Source: Bacteroides sp.
GTDB taxonomy: Bacteria; Bacteroidota; Bacteroidia; Bacteroidales; SM23-62
Direction: 5' to 3'
Length of the DNA: 13,958 nucleotides
Assembly (NCBI GenBank): GCA_030592145.1
Contig: JAUVKJ010000011.1
Span: 1 to 13,958, forward strand
The position numbers and the translations under genes were made by a program. A model generated the notes under the pieces. That model was given only the letters and a program-made list of their open reading frames with translations. It was not told the origin of the DNA and made no database searches. Shown here piece after piece: positions 7,619 to 13,958 of this stretch. The first letter of the stretch is position 1. Each line of letters starts with the position of its first letter.

Positions 7619-7621
7619 TAA
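7457..7621 (+). CDS. short overlapping ORF, possible frameshifted tail of the WML-repeat gene
   Basis: 54 residues from the ATG at 7457, which overlaps the preceding stop as ATGA. Codon use resembles neighbouring genes, and two units starting EPKQL and EPEHM lie exactly 24 codons apart, matching the repeat period of the upstream gene. The net 5-nt excess in the interval before EPKQL accounts for the changed frame. It may be the displaced C-terminus after a frameshift (real or sequencing), or a translationally coupled small protein. The WML core is not preserved here. It ends 15 bp before the GIN lipoprotein start. Confidence 0.35.
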   Translation: MTSLSSIQSFLEPKQLAIDGEVDRIYIVTPPGQTEEPEHMDTAALRYLRCRSHT

Positions 7622-7636
7622 TAAATCCAAATAATC

Positions 7637-8350
7637 ATGAGAACCATTTATTTTTTATCTCTCCTGGTCCTGGTTGCAGCCACTTCATGCTGCCTGGACC
7701 CCACTGAAACTGTTTACGGCAACGGGAATGTAGTTTCCGAAGACAGGATAACCGGTGATTTTGACGGTCTGAAAGTAAGCTCAGGCATCGATGTATTCAT
7801 AAAACAGGGAACCAACATATCCCTGATGGTTGAAGCAGATGACAACCTGCTCGACATATTAAAGACGGAGGTAACAGACAATACCCTGAAAATATATACT
7901 TCGAAAAATGTACGTAAGTCCAGGTCTATGAAGATCTACCTGGTTTACGAGGAACTGAATTCTATCCGTGTTACCAGCGCCGGGGATGTGAAGGGTGAAA
8001 ACACCCTGCAGACGGACAGGCTTGATATCGGTCTGAGCAGTGCCGGGGATCTTGAACTGGACCTGCAGGCCGATGAGGTACACTGTGACATAAGCAGTTC
8101 CGGCGATGCCAGGTTATCCGGAACCACTGATCTCCTGGTGGCGGACCTGAGCAGTGCGGGGGACCTGTATGCCTACGACCTGATTGCAAAGAAATGTAAG
8201 GTCATCTGCTCCAGTGCCGGAGATGCCAGGGTCTATGCGACAGAAGAATTCGACCTTCGCTCATCGAGTGCGGGAAGCATCTATTACAAGGGTGACGGCA
8301 AAATCGTGACCGTACATACCTCCAGTGCGGGCAGCATCGTTAAAAAATAA
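7637..8350 (+). CDS. head GIN domain (DUF2807) lipoprotein
   Basis: 237 residues. The N-terminus has a hydrophobic stretch ending AATSCC, a Bacteroidota-type lipobox with Cys18 as the likely acylated residue, so the product is probably a lipoprotein. The body matches the 'putative auto-transporter adhesin, head GIN' family (PF10988): GNGNVVSEDR, FDGLKVSSGIDVFI, VEADDNLLDIL, then repeated S-S-A-G-D/S turns with Gly at 116, 137, 156, 175, 195, 213 and 232. These are the rungs of a beta-helix, 18-21 residues each. Function is unknown; an adhesion or envelope role is the usual suggestion. Its last 11 bp overlap the convergent outer-membrane protein gene. It probably belongs to one transcription unit with the upstream WML-repeat gene. 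Confidence 0.92.
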   Translation: MRTIYFLSLLVLVAATSCCLDPTETVYGNGNVVSEDRITGDFDGLKVSSGIDVFIKQGTNISLMVEADDNLLDILKTEVTDNTLKIYTSKNVRKSRSMKIYLVYEELNSIRVTSAGDVKGENTLQTDRLDIGLSSAGDLELDLQADEVHCDISSSGDARLSGTTDLLVADLSSAGDLYAYDLIAKKCKVICSSAGDARVYATEEFDLRSSSAGSIYYKGDGKIVTVHTSSAGSIVKK

Positions 8351-9458
8351 TTCCCAGGCGGGCATCCATCAGGTCGGCAACATGGCCGTGTGACTTGATA
8401 TTGATGCCAAAGTACAAGCTTTCGGTAAATCTGAAGTTCAGGCCATATCGCTGGTATGCGCGGTTCCTGGCAGGATGGGGTTCATAATAGTAGATCCCCC
8501 ATTGATGAATAAAAGAGAACCGGCCGAACAGGAGGTTTAGTCCCACGAGAAAGGCCGCCCTGTTATGATCGGGTGCATCTTCGGGATTGTTACTATACAG
8601 CCGCCGGATCTTCTCTTTAACTGAATAATCGGAGATCCATTCTGTTCCGGCGTTCAGCGCAAAGATCCTTCCCACAAGAAAATTATAATAGATGCCTGCG
8701 CCAATGACCGGGTAACCCTGATCCTCCCCCTTCTCGGCATTTTTAACGGTTCCGAGCAGGTATGCATCGAACCAGCATTTATCCGTATATAAAACCCGCA
8801 TGGTGTCTTTTACCCTTACCGGGAACCTCACTTCCGTAAAACTGTAATCGAATCCGGCATTCAGGGTGGGGAAATTCATCCCCACATTCGGTTCTTTTAG
8901 TCCCCCGTTGGAAATATGATTATAATTGAACGCCACCCTGGTATTCACCCGGTTATTCAGGCGGTAATTAATCGCTGCATTCAGGACTACAACAAAGCTT
9001 AGATGATCACTGAAGAAAAAATTATCCGGATTGGTTTCTGCATCGTAGATTTTGGTAACTATCGCGGGACCGATCCCGAACCTGAAGGAGAAACTCAGTT
9101 TATTCTGCGGCCGGACAAATGGTTCGATATAGGGGTAGATCGCCACAGAATGCCCCATGATTTCCGGGTTGTCGAAATTGAAATATGAAAGGGAAAATCC
9201 GGTCCGTGGATAACAGTAGCAGTGCTTCCATATCCGCTCACGCATCAGGTGCCACGAGAGGTCCGCTTCGATTCCCCATGGATCTGAATTAGATATCTCG
9301 GCGATGGCCCGGGAATGGGGAATGATAAATCCATAATGCCCCCTGATCCCGAGAATGATGGGATTAACAATATCATCATCTTCCTGGCAGCCGGCATTAA
9401 ACGTAGATACCAGGTCCAGGAATATAAGTAGCACCATTCCGGCTGCCGAGGGTCTCAT
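8340..9458 (-). CDS. acyloxyacyl hydrolase / PagL-like outer-membrane beta-barrel protein
   Basis: 372 residues with a signal-peptide-like N-terminus and alternating amphipathic strands throughout, ending in an aromatic residue (LGIIF), as outer-membrane barrels do. The stretch AFNYNHISNGGLKEPN (around residues 176-191) matches the lipid A 3-O-deacylase (PagL, PF09411) active-site motif HxSN, with His181 and Ser183. PagL's catalytic Glu lies 12 residues after its Ser; here that position is Asn195, so lipid A deacylation is not assured. At twice the size of PagL it is a larger relative. An internal ATG at residue 8 (9437) is an alternative start, favoured by the promoter box lying only a few bases before 9458. 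Family likely, activity uncertain. Confidence 0.75.
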   Translation of the reverse strand: MRPSAAGMVLLIFLDLVSTFNAGCQEDDDIVNPIILGIRGHYGFIIPHSRAIAEISNSDPWGIEADLSWHLMRERIWKHCYCYPRTGFSLSYFNFDNPEIMGHSVAIYPYIEPFVRPQNKLSFSFRFGIGPAIVTKIYDAETNPDNFFFSDHLSFVVVLNAAINYRLNNRVNTRVAFNYNHISNGGLKEPNVGMNFPTLNAGFDYSFTEVRFPVRVKDTMRVLYTDKCWFDAYLLGTVKNAEKGEDQGYPVIGAGIYYNFLVGRIFALNAGTEWISDYSVKEKIRRLYSNNPEDAPDHNRAAFLVGLNLLFGRFSFIHQWGIYYYEPHPARNRAYQRYGLNFRFTESLYFGINIKSHGHVADLMDARLGIIF

Positions 9459-9465
9459 CTTCCAA

Positions 9466-9495
9466 CAAAGTTATGCAAGACAGGGTTTTAAAACA
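9466..9495 (-). promoter_or_regulatory. -33/-7 promoter of the PagL-like gene
   Basis: On the minus strand TTG (9495-9493), a 19-bp spacer and TAACTTTG (9473-9466) match the Bacteroidota TTG-19-TAnnTTTG arrangement. Transcription would start near 9460, within a few bases of the annotated ATG at 9458 and about 22 nt before the alternative ATG at 9437. Confidence 0.55.
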
Positions 9496-9543
9496 ACTGC
9501 TGAGTGTTCTGGAGATTTGGCAGCGTATTTTAACATTTATTAT

Positions 9544-9551
9544 TAGATTTG
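9544..9551 (+). promoter_or_regulatory. -7 box for the MFS/isomerase/DhaKL operon
   Basis: TAGATTTG matches TAnnTTTG exactly and lies 34 bp before the ATG at 9586, predicting a leader of about 28 nt. A TTTG at 9516-9519 is upstream at a somewhat long 24-bp spacing. No operator-like palindrome or regulator gene was seen nearby. Confidence 0.45.
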
Positions 9552-9585
9552 GACCTTCAACCTTTTGCCCTAATAAACCTGTACA

Positions 9586-10845
9586 ATGCTAAAACGTTCC
9601 ATCCCCCTGCGGTTCATCCTTATCTTCAGTACATTTTTTCTGACTGTCCTCCTGTACATCGACCGGGCCTGCATTTCTGCAGCCAAGGAGGATATCATGT
9701 CCGACCTGGACTTTAACATGACTCAATTTGGCTGGATAATGGCCATATTCACCCTGGGATACGCCCTGTTCCAGACACCATCCGGCAAACTGGCCGACAA
9801 AAGAGGTCCCCGTAAAATAATCACTTTCATTGTCGTAGCATGGTCGGTCCTGACTGCATTGACCGGGGCCGCATGGAACTATGTATCCATGCTGGTGATC
9901 CGCTTCCTGTTCGGGGCCGGGGAAGCAGGGGCCTTCCCCAGCCTGACCAAGGTTGTTTTCAATTGGTTCCCGGTGAAGGAAAGGGGTATCGTCCAGGGCA
10001 TCAATTTCTCAGGCTCCCGGCTTGGAGCTGCTTTTGCATTGCCACTGGTGGCCTGGATGCTTACAAAAGTCGGATGGCGAATGTCCTTCCTGATCTTCGG
10101 AATATTGGGGTTGATGTTTGCCATGGCCTGGTACTTTCTCTTCAGGAACAAGCCTGAAGAGTCCCGGGCCATCTCGGAAAAAGAAAAACAGTACATTCTG
10201 GCCAACCGGCAGCAACCTTCCTCCGCGGAAAAAGCAAACCTTTCCTTTGGCAGGATCATCCGCTCCGGCAACATGTGGATGACCATGATCCAATACATCT
10301 GCAGCAATTTCACATTTTATTTCACCCTGACCTGGATGTACCCTTACCTGAAAGAGCGTTTTGCCCTGGGAGGTATCGAGGCCGGATTTTACGCCATGGC
10401 CCCGCTGATCGGTGGTGCCTTCGGCAACTGGTTCTCTGGTATTCTTGTCGATGCCATCTACCGCGGGGGTAACCTTAAACTTTCCAGGCGTTTGCCGGCA
10501 ATTATTGGATTTGTACTGGCCGCCTTCGGTATGATCATGCTTTCAATGGTCGATTCCCCCGAGGTCTCCATCCTATTCCTGACCATAGCAATATTCGGTG
10601 CCGATATGACCCTGAGCCCGTCCTGGGCATTTTGTATCGACATCGGGAAGGAAAATGCAGGAACTGTTTCGGGGACCATGAACATGGCCGGAAACCTGGG
10701 TGCATTCGTGACCATCATAGCATTCCCTTACCTGCTTAAATGGACCGGAAGACATGAGCCATTCTTCTATATATGCTCAGGCCTTTCAGTCCTGGCTATC
10801 CTCATGTGGCTGTTCATGAAACCGGATAAGTCACTCAATAATTAA
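9586..10845 (+). CDS. MFS transporter, anion:cation symporter (ACS) type, sugar-acid transporter-like
   Basis: 419 residues with about 12 membrane segments. Motif A of the major facilitator superfamily is present as GKLADKRGPRK (residues 67-77). RFLFGAGEAGAFPS (106-119) and the nearby NWFPVKERG are typical of the ACS family that includes ExuT, GudP and DgoT, which import hexuronates, glucarate and galactonate. Residues 25-33 (IDRACISAA) also match the ACS start pattern. The substrate is probably an organic anion such as a sugar acid. It is the first gene of a five-gene same-strand run; the next start is 23 bp after its stop, so it likely feeds the substrate to the downstream isomerases and kinase. 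Confidence 0.9.
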   Translation: MLKRSIPLRFILIFSTFFLTVLLYIDRACISAAKEDIMSDLDFNMTQFGWIMAIFTLGYALFQTPSGKLADKRGPRKIITFIVVAWSVLTALTGAAWNYVSMLVIRFLFGAGEAGAFPSLTKVVFNWFPVKERGIVQGINFSGSRLGAAFALPLVAWMLTKVGWRMSFLIFGILGLMFAMAWYFLFRNKPEESRAISEKEKQYILANRQQPSSAEKANLSFGRIIRSGNMWMTMIQYICSNFTFYFTLTWMYPYLKERFALGGIEAGFYAMAPLIGGAFGNWFSGILVDAIYRGGNLKLSRRLPAIIGFVLAAFGMIMLSMVDSPEVSILFLTIAIFGADMTLSPSWAFCIDIGKENAGTVSGTMNMAGNLGAFVTIIAFPYLLKWTGRHEPFFYICSGLSVLAILMWLFMKPDKSLNN

Positions 10846-10868
10846 TTTTGTAATTTCAACACCCTGAA

Positions 10869-11744
10869 ATGGAAACAAGTATGAAACTCGCATTGAACAC
10901 CCTGGTCTATGAAGTGGGGAATAAGGGCCCCTTGGAATCGTTCCGGAGCGCTGCAAAATTCGGATTTAAATATATTGAATATGCCGGGATCCGCAAGGGA
11001 AATCCGGCCACGATGGACCAGTCGGCCCGGAAGGAGGCTGTCAAAATTGCAAAAGGCGAGGAACTTGTGTCCTCGCAGATGCTGCTGGTTGCAACCAGGG
11101 ACACGGCACACCCGGACCGGAAAAAACGGGACATGGTCTTCGATTATATGAAAAAATGTGCCGACCTTCAGATGGAATTCGGCGGTCGTCAGCTGCTGGT
11201 CTGCTGGGGTGGCGGATTGTATGAACTTGGCGTATCGCCCGAGCAATCCTGGATGTACATGCTTGAAAACGTGGGCCGCTTTGCCGAGTGGTGCCTGGAC
11301 AAAAACCTCCTGGTCGGGTTTGAACTCGATCCGCATGTCTATTTCATCGTAAATAATACCTGGAAGCTGGCAAAGGTGGTAGAAGACCTGGGACTCCCGA
11401 ACGTATATCCCAATATTGATGTGGGTCACCTGGTGATCACCCGCGAAGGGCCCGAAGCACTTGAAAAACTCAAGAGCCGGTTGCTGCATGTCCACCTGAG
11501 CGAAACCGAATCATTTGCCCATACCAACAGTATCCTGGGGACCGGCGCAGTTGATTTCAAGGCCTATGTAGACAAGCTCCTTGAACTGGGTATCGAAGAG
11601 AACTGTGCAAAATGGGGAGAACCCTGTGTGGCCGGAATAGAGATGGGAAGTGAGGCCAGCGGCGGGTTTGTTGACGACCCGGATGCCTGGGTACAGCAAA
11701 GCCTGGATTACCTGGCCAAAATCATGCCTTACCTGACCAAATAA
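10869..11744 (+). CDS. sugar phosphate isomerase/epimerase-like TIM-barrel protein (AP endonuclease family 2)
   Basis: 291 residues with the xylose-isomerase-like TIM-barrel pattern (PF01261). Probable divalent-metal ligands end the strands: Glu152 (FELDPH), Asp184 (NIDVGH, with His187), His209 (LLHVHLSE) and Glu258 (AGIEMG). Members are isomerases, epimerases, racemases and decarboxylases acting on sugars or sugar acids. In this operon (transporter, RpiB-like isomerase, DhaK, DhaL) two known roles fit: 3-oxo-isoapionate decarboxylase (OiaC-like, giving L-erythrulose) or a tetrulose-phosphate racemase (EryC-like). I cannot choose between them from sequence alone. ATG at 10881 (MKLALN) is an alternative start, removing four residues. 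Confidence 0.85.
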   Translation: METSMKLALNTLVYEVGNKGPLESFRSAAKFGFKYIEYAGIRKGNPATMDQSARKEAVKIAKGEELVSSQMLLVATRDTAHPDRKKRDMVFDYMKKCADLQMEFGGRQLLVCWGGGLYELGVSPEQSWMYMLENVGRFAEWCLDKNLLVGFELDPHVYFIVNNTWKLAKVVEDLGLPNVYPNIDVGHLVITREGPEALEKLKSRLLHVHLSETESFAHTNSILGTGAVDFKAYVDKLLELGIEENCAKWGEPCVAGIEMGSEASGGFVDDPDAWVQQSLDYLAKIMPYLTK

Positions 11745-11805
11745 AAGAAGAATATAATAATAAGGTATTAACGCCGGGGTACCGTTTAATGAATAAACTG
11801 AAATC

Positions 11806-12270
11806 ATGAAAGTTGTAATTGATGCCGATGATGCTGCACTGGAACTGAAAGCAATCCTTGTGGAACACCTGAAATCAAAAGGTGTAGAGATCCGTGACCT
11901 GAACCTGGTGGGAGATAAAGCAGAAGCTGCCTACCCTGAAATTGGTTATAACCTTGCCGTAAAAATAAAAGATAAGGAATATGTACGCGGGATCCTTATC
12001 TGTGGAACGGGACTGGGAATGGCGATGATCGCCAACAAGGTGGAGACGGTATATGCGGGGGTATGCCACGATACATACTCCGCCGAACGGCTGCGTAAAA
12101 GCAACGATGCCCAGGTCCTCACGATGGGAGCCCGGGTGGTTGGTCCCGAGTTAGCCAAAAGCATCGTGAATGCCTGGCTTGAATCGGAGTTCCAGGGAGG
12201 CGGCTCAACGGAGAAGGTGGAAACCATGCGTAAACTGGAAAAGAAATCATTTCACCCAGGTAAATCATAA
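11806..12270 (+). CDS. RpiB/LacA/LacB family sugar-phosphate isomerase, DerI/EryI-like
   Basis: 154 residues, full length for the family. The catalytic Cys66 and Thr68 in ILICGTGLGM are intact, as is GARVVGPELAKSI near the C-terminus. Residues that define true ribose-5-phosphate isomerase B are changed: the ring-opening His99 (E. coli numbering) is Ser99 in RKSNDAQVL, His10 is Asp9 in DADDAA, and the phosphate-contacting Arg133 and Arg137 are Gly133 and Lys137. From memory, D-erythrulose-4-phosphate isomerases (DerI, EryI) also carry HDTYSAER followed by a Ser in place of that His, as here. The likely reaction is D-erythrulose-4-phosphate to D-erythrose-4-phosphate. It lies 61 bp after the TIM-barrel gene and 12 bp before dhaK. 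Confidence 0.9.
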   Translation: MKVVIDADDAALELKAILVEHLKSKGVEIRDLNLVGDKAEAAYPEIGYNLAVKIKDKEYVRGILICGTGLGMAMIANKVETVYAGVCHDTYSAERLRKSNDAQVLTMGARVVGPELAKSIVNAWLESEFQGGGSTEKVETMRKLEKKSFHPGKS

Positions 12271-12282
12271 GATTCAATCATT

Positions 12283-13293
12283 ATGCAAAAATTCATTAAT
12301 GATCCGCAAACCGTTGTGGACGAAATGCTGGAAGGCTTTGTAAAGGCCCACTCTGACCTGGTTGCCACGACCAGTAACGAAAGAGTCCTGAAATTCAGGG
12401 ATGCACCCATCGAAGGGAAGGTAGGCATTGTCACCGGCGGTGGTTCCGGGCACAAGCCTGCCTTCATCGGTTACATCGGCCGCAATATGTGTGATGCTGT
12501 TGCTGTCGGGGAAATATTCACCTCCCCACCCGCCCAGATGTTCTACGATGCCATTAAGGCTGCGGACGGAGGAAAAGGCGTTGCCATCCTCTACGGGAAC
12601 TATGCAGGAGATAATATGAATGTTCAGATGGCCATGGAACTGGCAGAAGAGGAAGGTATTAATGTCAAAAAGGTCGTTGCCAACGACGATGTCCCCTCTG
12701 CCCCAAAAGCGGAACGTGAAAAGCGCCGCGGGGTCGCAGGCGAGATCCTGATGTGGAAAGTCGGGGGTGCCAAAGCTGCTATGGGTGGCGACCTTGACGC
12801 CGTGATCGCAGCCGCCCGGAAAGCCATTGACAATACCCGGAGCATTGGGGTCGGACTCAGCGGCTGTGCTATTCCGGAAGTGGGCCATCCCAATTTCAGC
12901 GTGGAGCCCGGGAAAATGGAGGTCGGCATCGGCCACCACGGTGAACCCGGAATCGAGATTACCAGCCTGGAACCGGCAGAAAAAGTGGTTCAGAGGATGT
13001 GCAATGTAGTATTGCCTGACCTTCCTTTCAACAGTGGCGACGAGGTTGTACTTCTGATCTCCGGCCTGGGAGCTACTCCTGTCATGGAGCTGTATATCCT
13101 CCATAAGGACATTGAAAAAATCCTGAGTGCCAAAGGGATCAAGGTCCATCTCTCTTATGTAGGAAATTATTTTACCTCACTCGAGATGGCCGGCGTGACC
13201 ATGACCATGATGAAACTCGACAATGAACTGAAGAAATGTATAAACCTGGATGCAGATTCTGTGGGACTCACGCAGTTCCAGGTAAAAAGATAG
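12283..13293 (+). CDS. dhaK: dihydroxyacetone-kinase-type subunit DhaK, possibly a tetrulose kinase
   Basis: 336 residues, the usual DhaK size. This subunit binds the ketose covalently through a histidine, here His219 in GHHGEPG. The substrate pocket is otherwise complete: His57 in GGGSGHKP, Asp110 in NYAGDNMN, GEIFTSPPA (76-84) and GVGLSGCAIP (189-198). In E. coli DhaK the first motif is GGGSGHEP; the Lys58 replacement marks a divergent subfamily and may shift specificity. Together with the RpiB-like gene 12 bp upstream it suggests phosphorylation of erythrulose rather than, or as well as, dihydroxyacetone. The partner DhaL starts 4 bp downstream. No DhaM (phosphotransferase) gene is in the window, so an ATP-dependent form is likely. 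Confidence 0.93.
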   Translation: MQKFINDPQTVVDEMLEGFVKAHSDLVATTSNERVLKFRDAPIEGKVGIVTGGGSGHKPAFIGYIGRNMCDAVAVGEIFTSPPAQMFYDAIKAADGGKGVAILYGNYAGDNMNVQMAMELAEEEGINVKKVVANDDVPSAPKAEREKRRGVAGEILMWKVGGAKAAMGGDLDAVIAAARKAIDNTRSIGVGLSGCAIPEVGHPNFSVEPGKMEVGIGHHGEPGIEITSLEPAEKVVQRMCNVVLPDLPFNSGDEVVLLISGLGATPVMELYILHKDIEKILSAKGIKVHLSYVGNYFTSLEMAGVTMTMMKLDNELKKCINLDADSVGLTQFQVKR

Positions 13294-13297
13294 TCCT

Positions 13298-13942
13298 ATG
13301 CAATCATTTACCAAAGAAGAAGGGATTATAGTCCTTGATAATGTTATCAAGGCAGTACAGGACAATAAACAGTACCTGAGTGATATAGACGGCATGATCG
13401 CCGATGGTGACCACGGGGTGAACATGAACAAGGGGTTTACCCTTTGCAGGGAGGAAATGGACAAAAATCCCTGTGACCTCGCCCAGGGCCTTACTGTTCT
13501 TTCACGTGTGCTTATGATGAAGATCGGGGGATCTATGGGGCCACTTTATGGCAAATTTTTTAAGGGCATTTCAACGGCCCTCTCTGACGGGGGCGCCATC
13601 GATGCTGAAATCTGGGGACAAGCCCTTACGGCGGCAAAGGAATCCATCCAGAGCATATCACAGGCTAAAGTCGGGGATAAAACCCTGGTTGATGTTCTTT
13701 ACCCTGCCGTTGATGCATACAACTCAGCCCTGAACTCCGGCAAAAACTTCGCCGGGGCGCTGGCCGATATGAAAAAAACTGCCGAACAGGGGCGGGATGC
13801 CACCGAAAACATGGTGGCAAAGATCGGGCGCTCCAGCCGTCTCGGGGAAAGGTCAAAAGGCGTGATCGATGCGGGCGCCGCATCCTGCGCCCTGATTCTT
13901 TCAACCATGGCAGACAGCATCACGGAACTGATCAGCCCTTAA
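13298..13942 (+). CDS. dhaL: dihydroxyacetone-kinase-type subunit DhaL (nucleotide-binding)
   Basis: 214 residues, full length with its stop inside the window. The Mg-ADP/ATP site is present: Asp31, Asp36 and Asp38 in DIDGMIADGDHG (same spacing as E. coli Asp30/35/37), then VNMNKGF. GGSMGPLYG (77-85) stands where the family usually has GGSSGxLYG, followed by GDKTLVDVL (126-134), GRSSRLGERSKG (177-188) and DAGAAS. DhaL supplies the phosphoryl group to the ketose bound in DhaK. It starts 4 bp after dhaK, so the two subunits are translationally coupled. Only 16 bp follow, so whether the operon continues (for example with a TIM-like tetrulose-phosphate isomerase) cannot be seen. Confidence 0.94.
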   Translation: MQSFTKEEGIIVLDNVIKAVQDNKQYLSDIDGMIADGDHGVNMNKGFTLCREEMDKNPCDLAQGLTVLSRVLMMKIGGSMGPLYGKFFKGISTALSDGGAIDAEIWGQALTAAKESIQSISQAKVGDKTLVDVLYPAVDAYNSALNSGKNFAGALADMKKTAEQGRDATENMVAKIGRSSRLGERSKGVIDAGAASCALILSTMADSITELISP

Positions 13943-13958
13943 ATATTAACCACAATCT

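Noticed and set aside
7970..8340. Repeated AGTGCCGG/AGTGCGGG-like segments as a possible DNA repeat array or CRISPR
   Set aside because: They encode the SSAGD turns of the GIN domain, differ at synonymous positions, and are spaced by protein rung length, so they are coding periodicity.
10842..11495. 217-residue minus-strand open frame opposite the TIM-barrel gene
   Set aside because: The plus strand has a complete metal-binding TIM-barrel; the antisense product is low-complexity His/Phe-rich with no recognisable family.
12274..13149. 291-residue minus-strand open frame opposite dhaK
   Set aside because: It is entirely antisense to a DhaK with all catalytic motifs, shows no domain, and long antisense frames are common opposite GC-biased codons.

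Overview
The window looks like a chromosomal segment from a Bacteroidota (Bacteroidales-like) bacterium. Two secreted proteins end in type IX secretion (T9SS) sorting domains, one type A and one type B/gliding-motility type. Shine-Dalgarno sites are essentially absent, leaders are A-rich, and several genes carry a Bacteroidota-type -7 box (TAnnTTTG). There are no rRNA or tRNA genes, CRISPR arrays or recognisable mobile elements.

Layout. 1-1700: 3' part of a large T9SS-exported multidomain surface protein with a cohesin-like module. 1760-2626: BASS-family (bile acid:Na+ symporter-like) transporter. On the minus strand follow a PKD/CHU_C secreted protein (2644-3471) and an AI-2E-family permease (3516-4619). 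4691-5994: the thyA-folA pair (thymidylate synthase and dihydrofolate reductase). Converging on folA, and overlapping it by 44 bp, is a minus-strand SLOG/YpsA-like 'molybdenum carrier' gene (5951-6433). 6500-8350: envelope genes, namely a DUF2147 protein, a small secreted protein with 24-residue WML repeats that seems frame-broken, and a head-GIN (DUF2807) lipoprotein. 8340-9458 (minus): an outer-membrane acyloxyacyl-hydrolase/PagL-like protein.

9586-13942 is the most interesting part. Five co-directional, closely packed genes encode an ACS-type MFS transporter (a family that usually carries sugar acids), a xylose-isomerase-like TIM-barrel protein, an RpiB-like isomerase, and the DhaK and DhaL kinase subunits. 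The RpiB-like protein has lost the ring-opening His and the phosphate-binding residues of true RpiB and resembles D-erythrulose-4-phosphate isomerases (DerI/EryI). DhaK carries GGGSGHKP in place of the usual GGGSGHEP. I infer a catabolic operon for a four-carbon ketose, or for a sugar acid that yields one (L-erythrulose from an apionate-like compound, or threitol/erythritol), feeding D-erythrose-4-phosphate to the pentose phosphate pathway. The substrate is inferred, not demonstrated, and the operon may continue beyond the right edge.

The remaining genes are ordinary housekeeping and envelope functions. The 24-residue/72-nt repeat gene with a frame break, and -7 boxes lying almost on start codons, are the other points to revisit.
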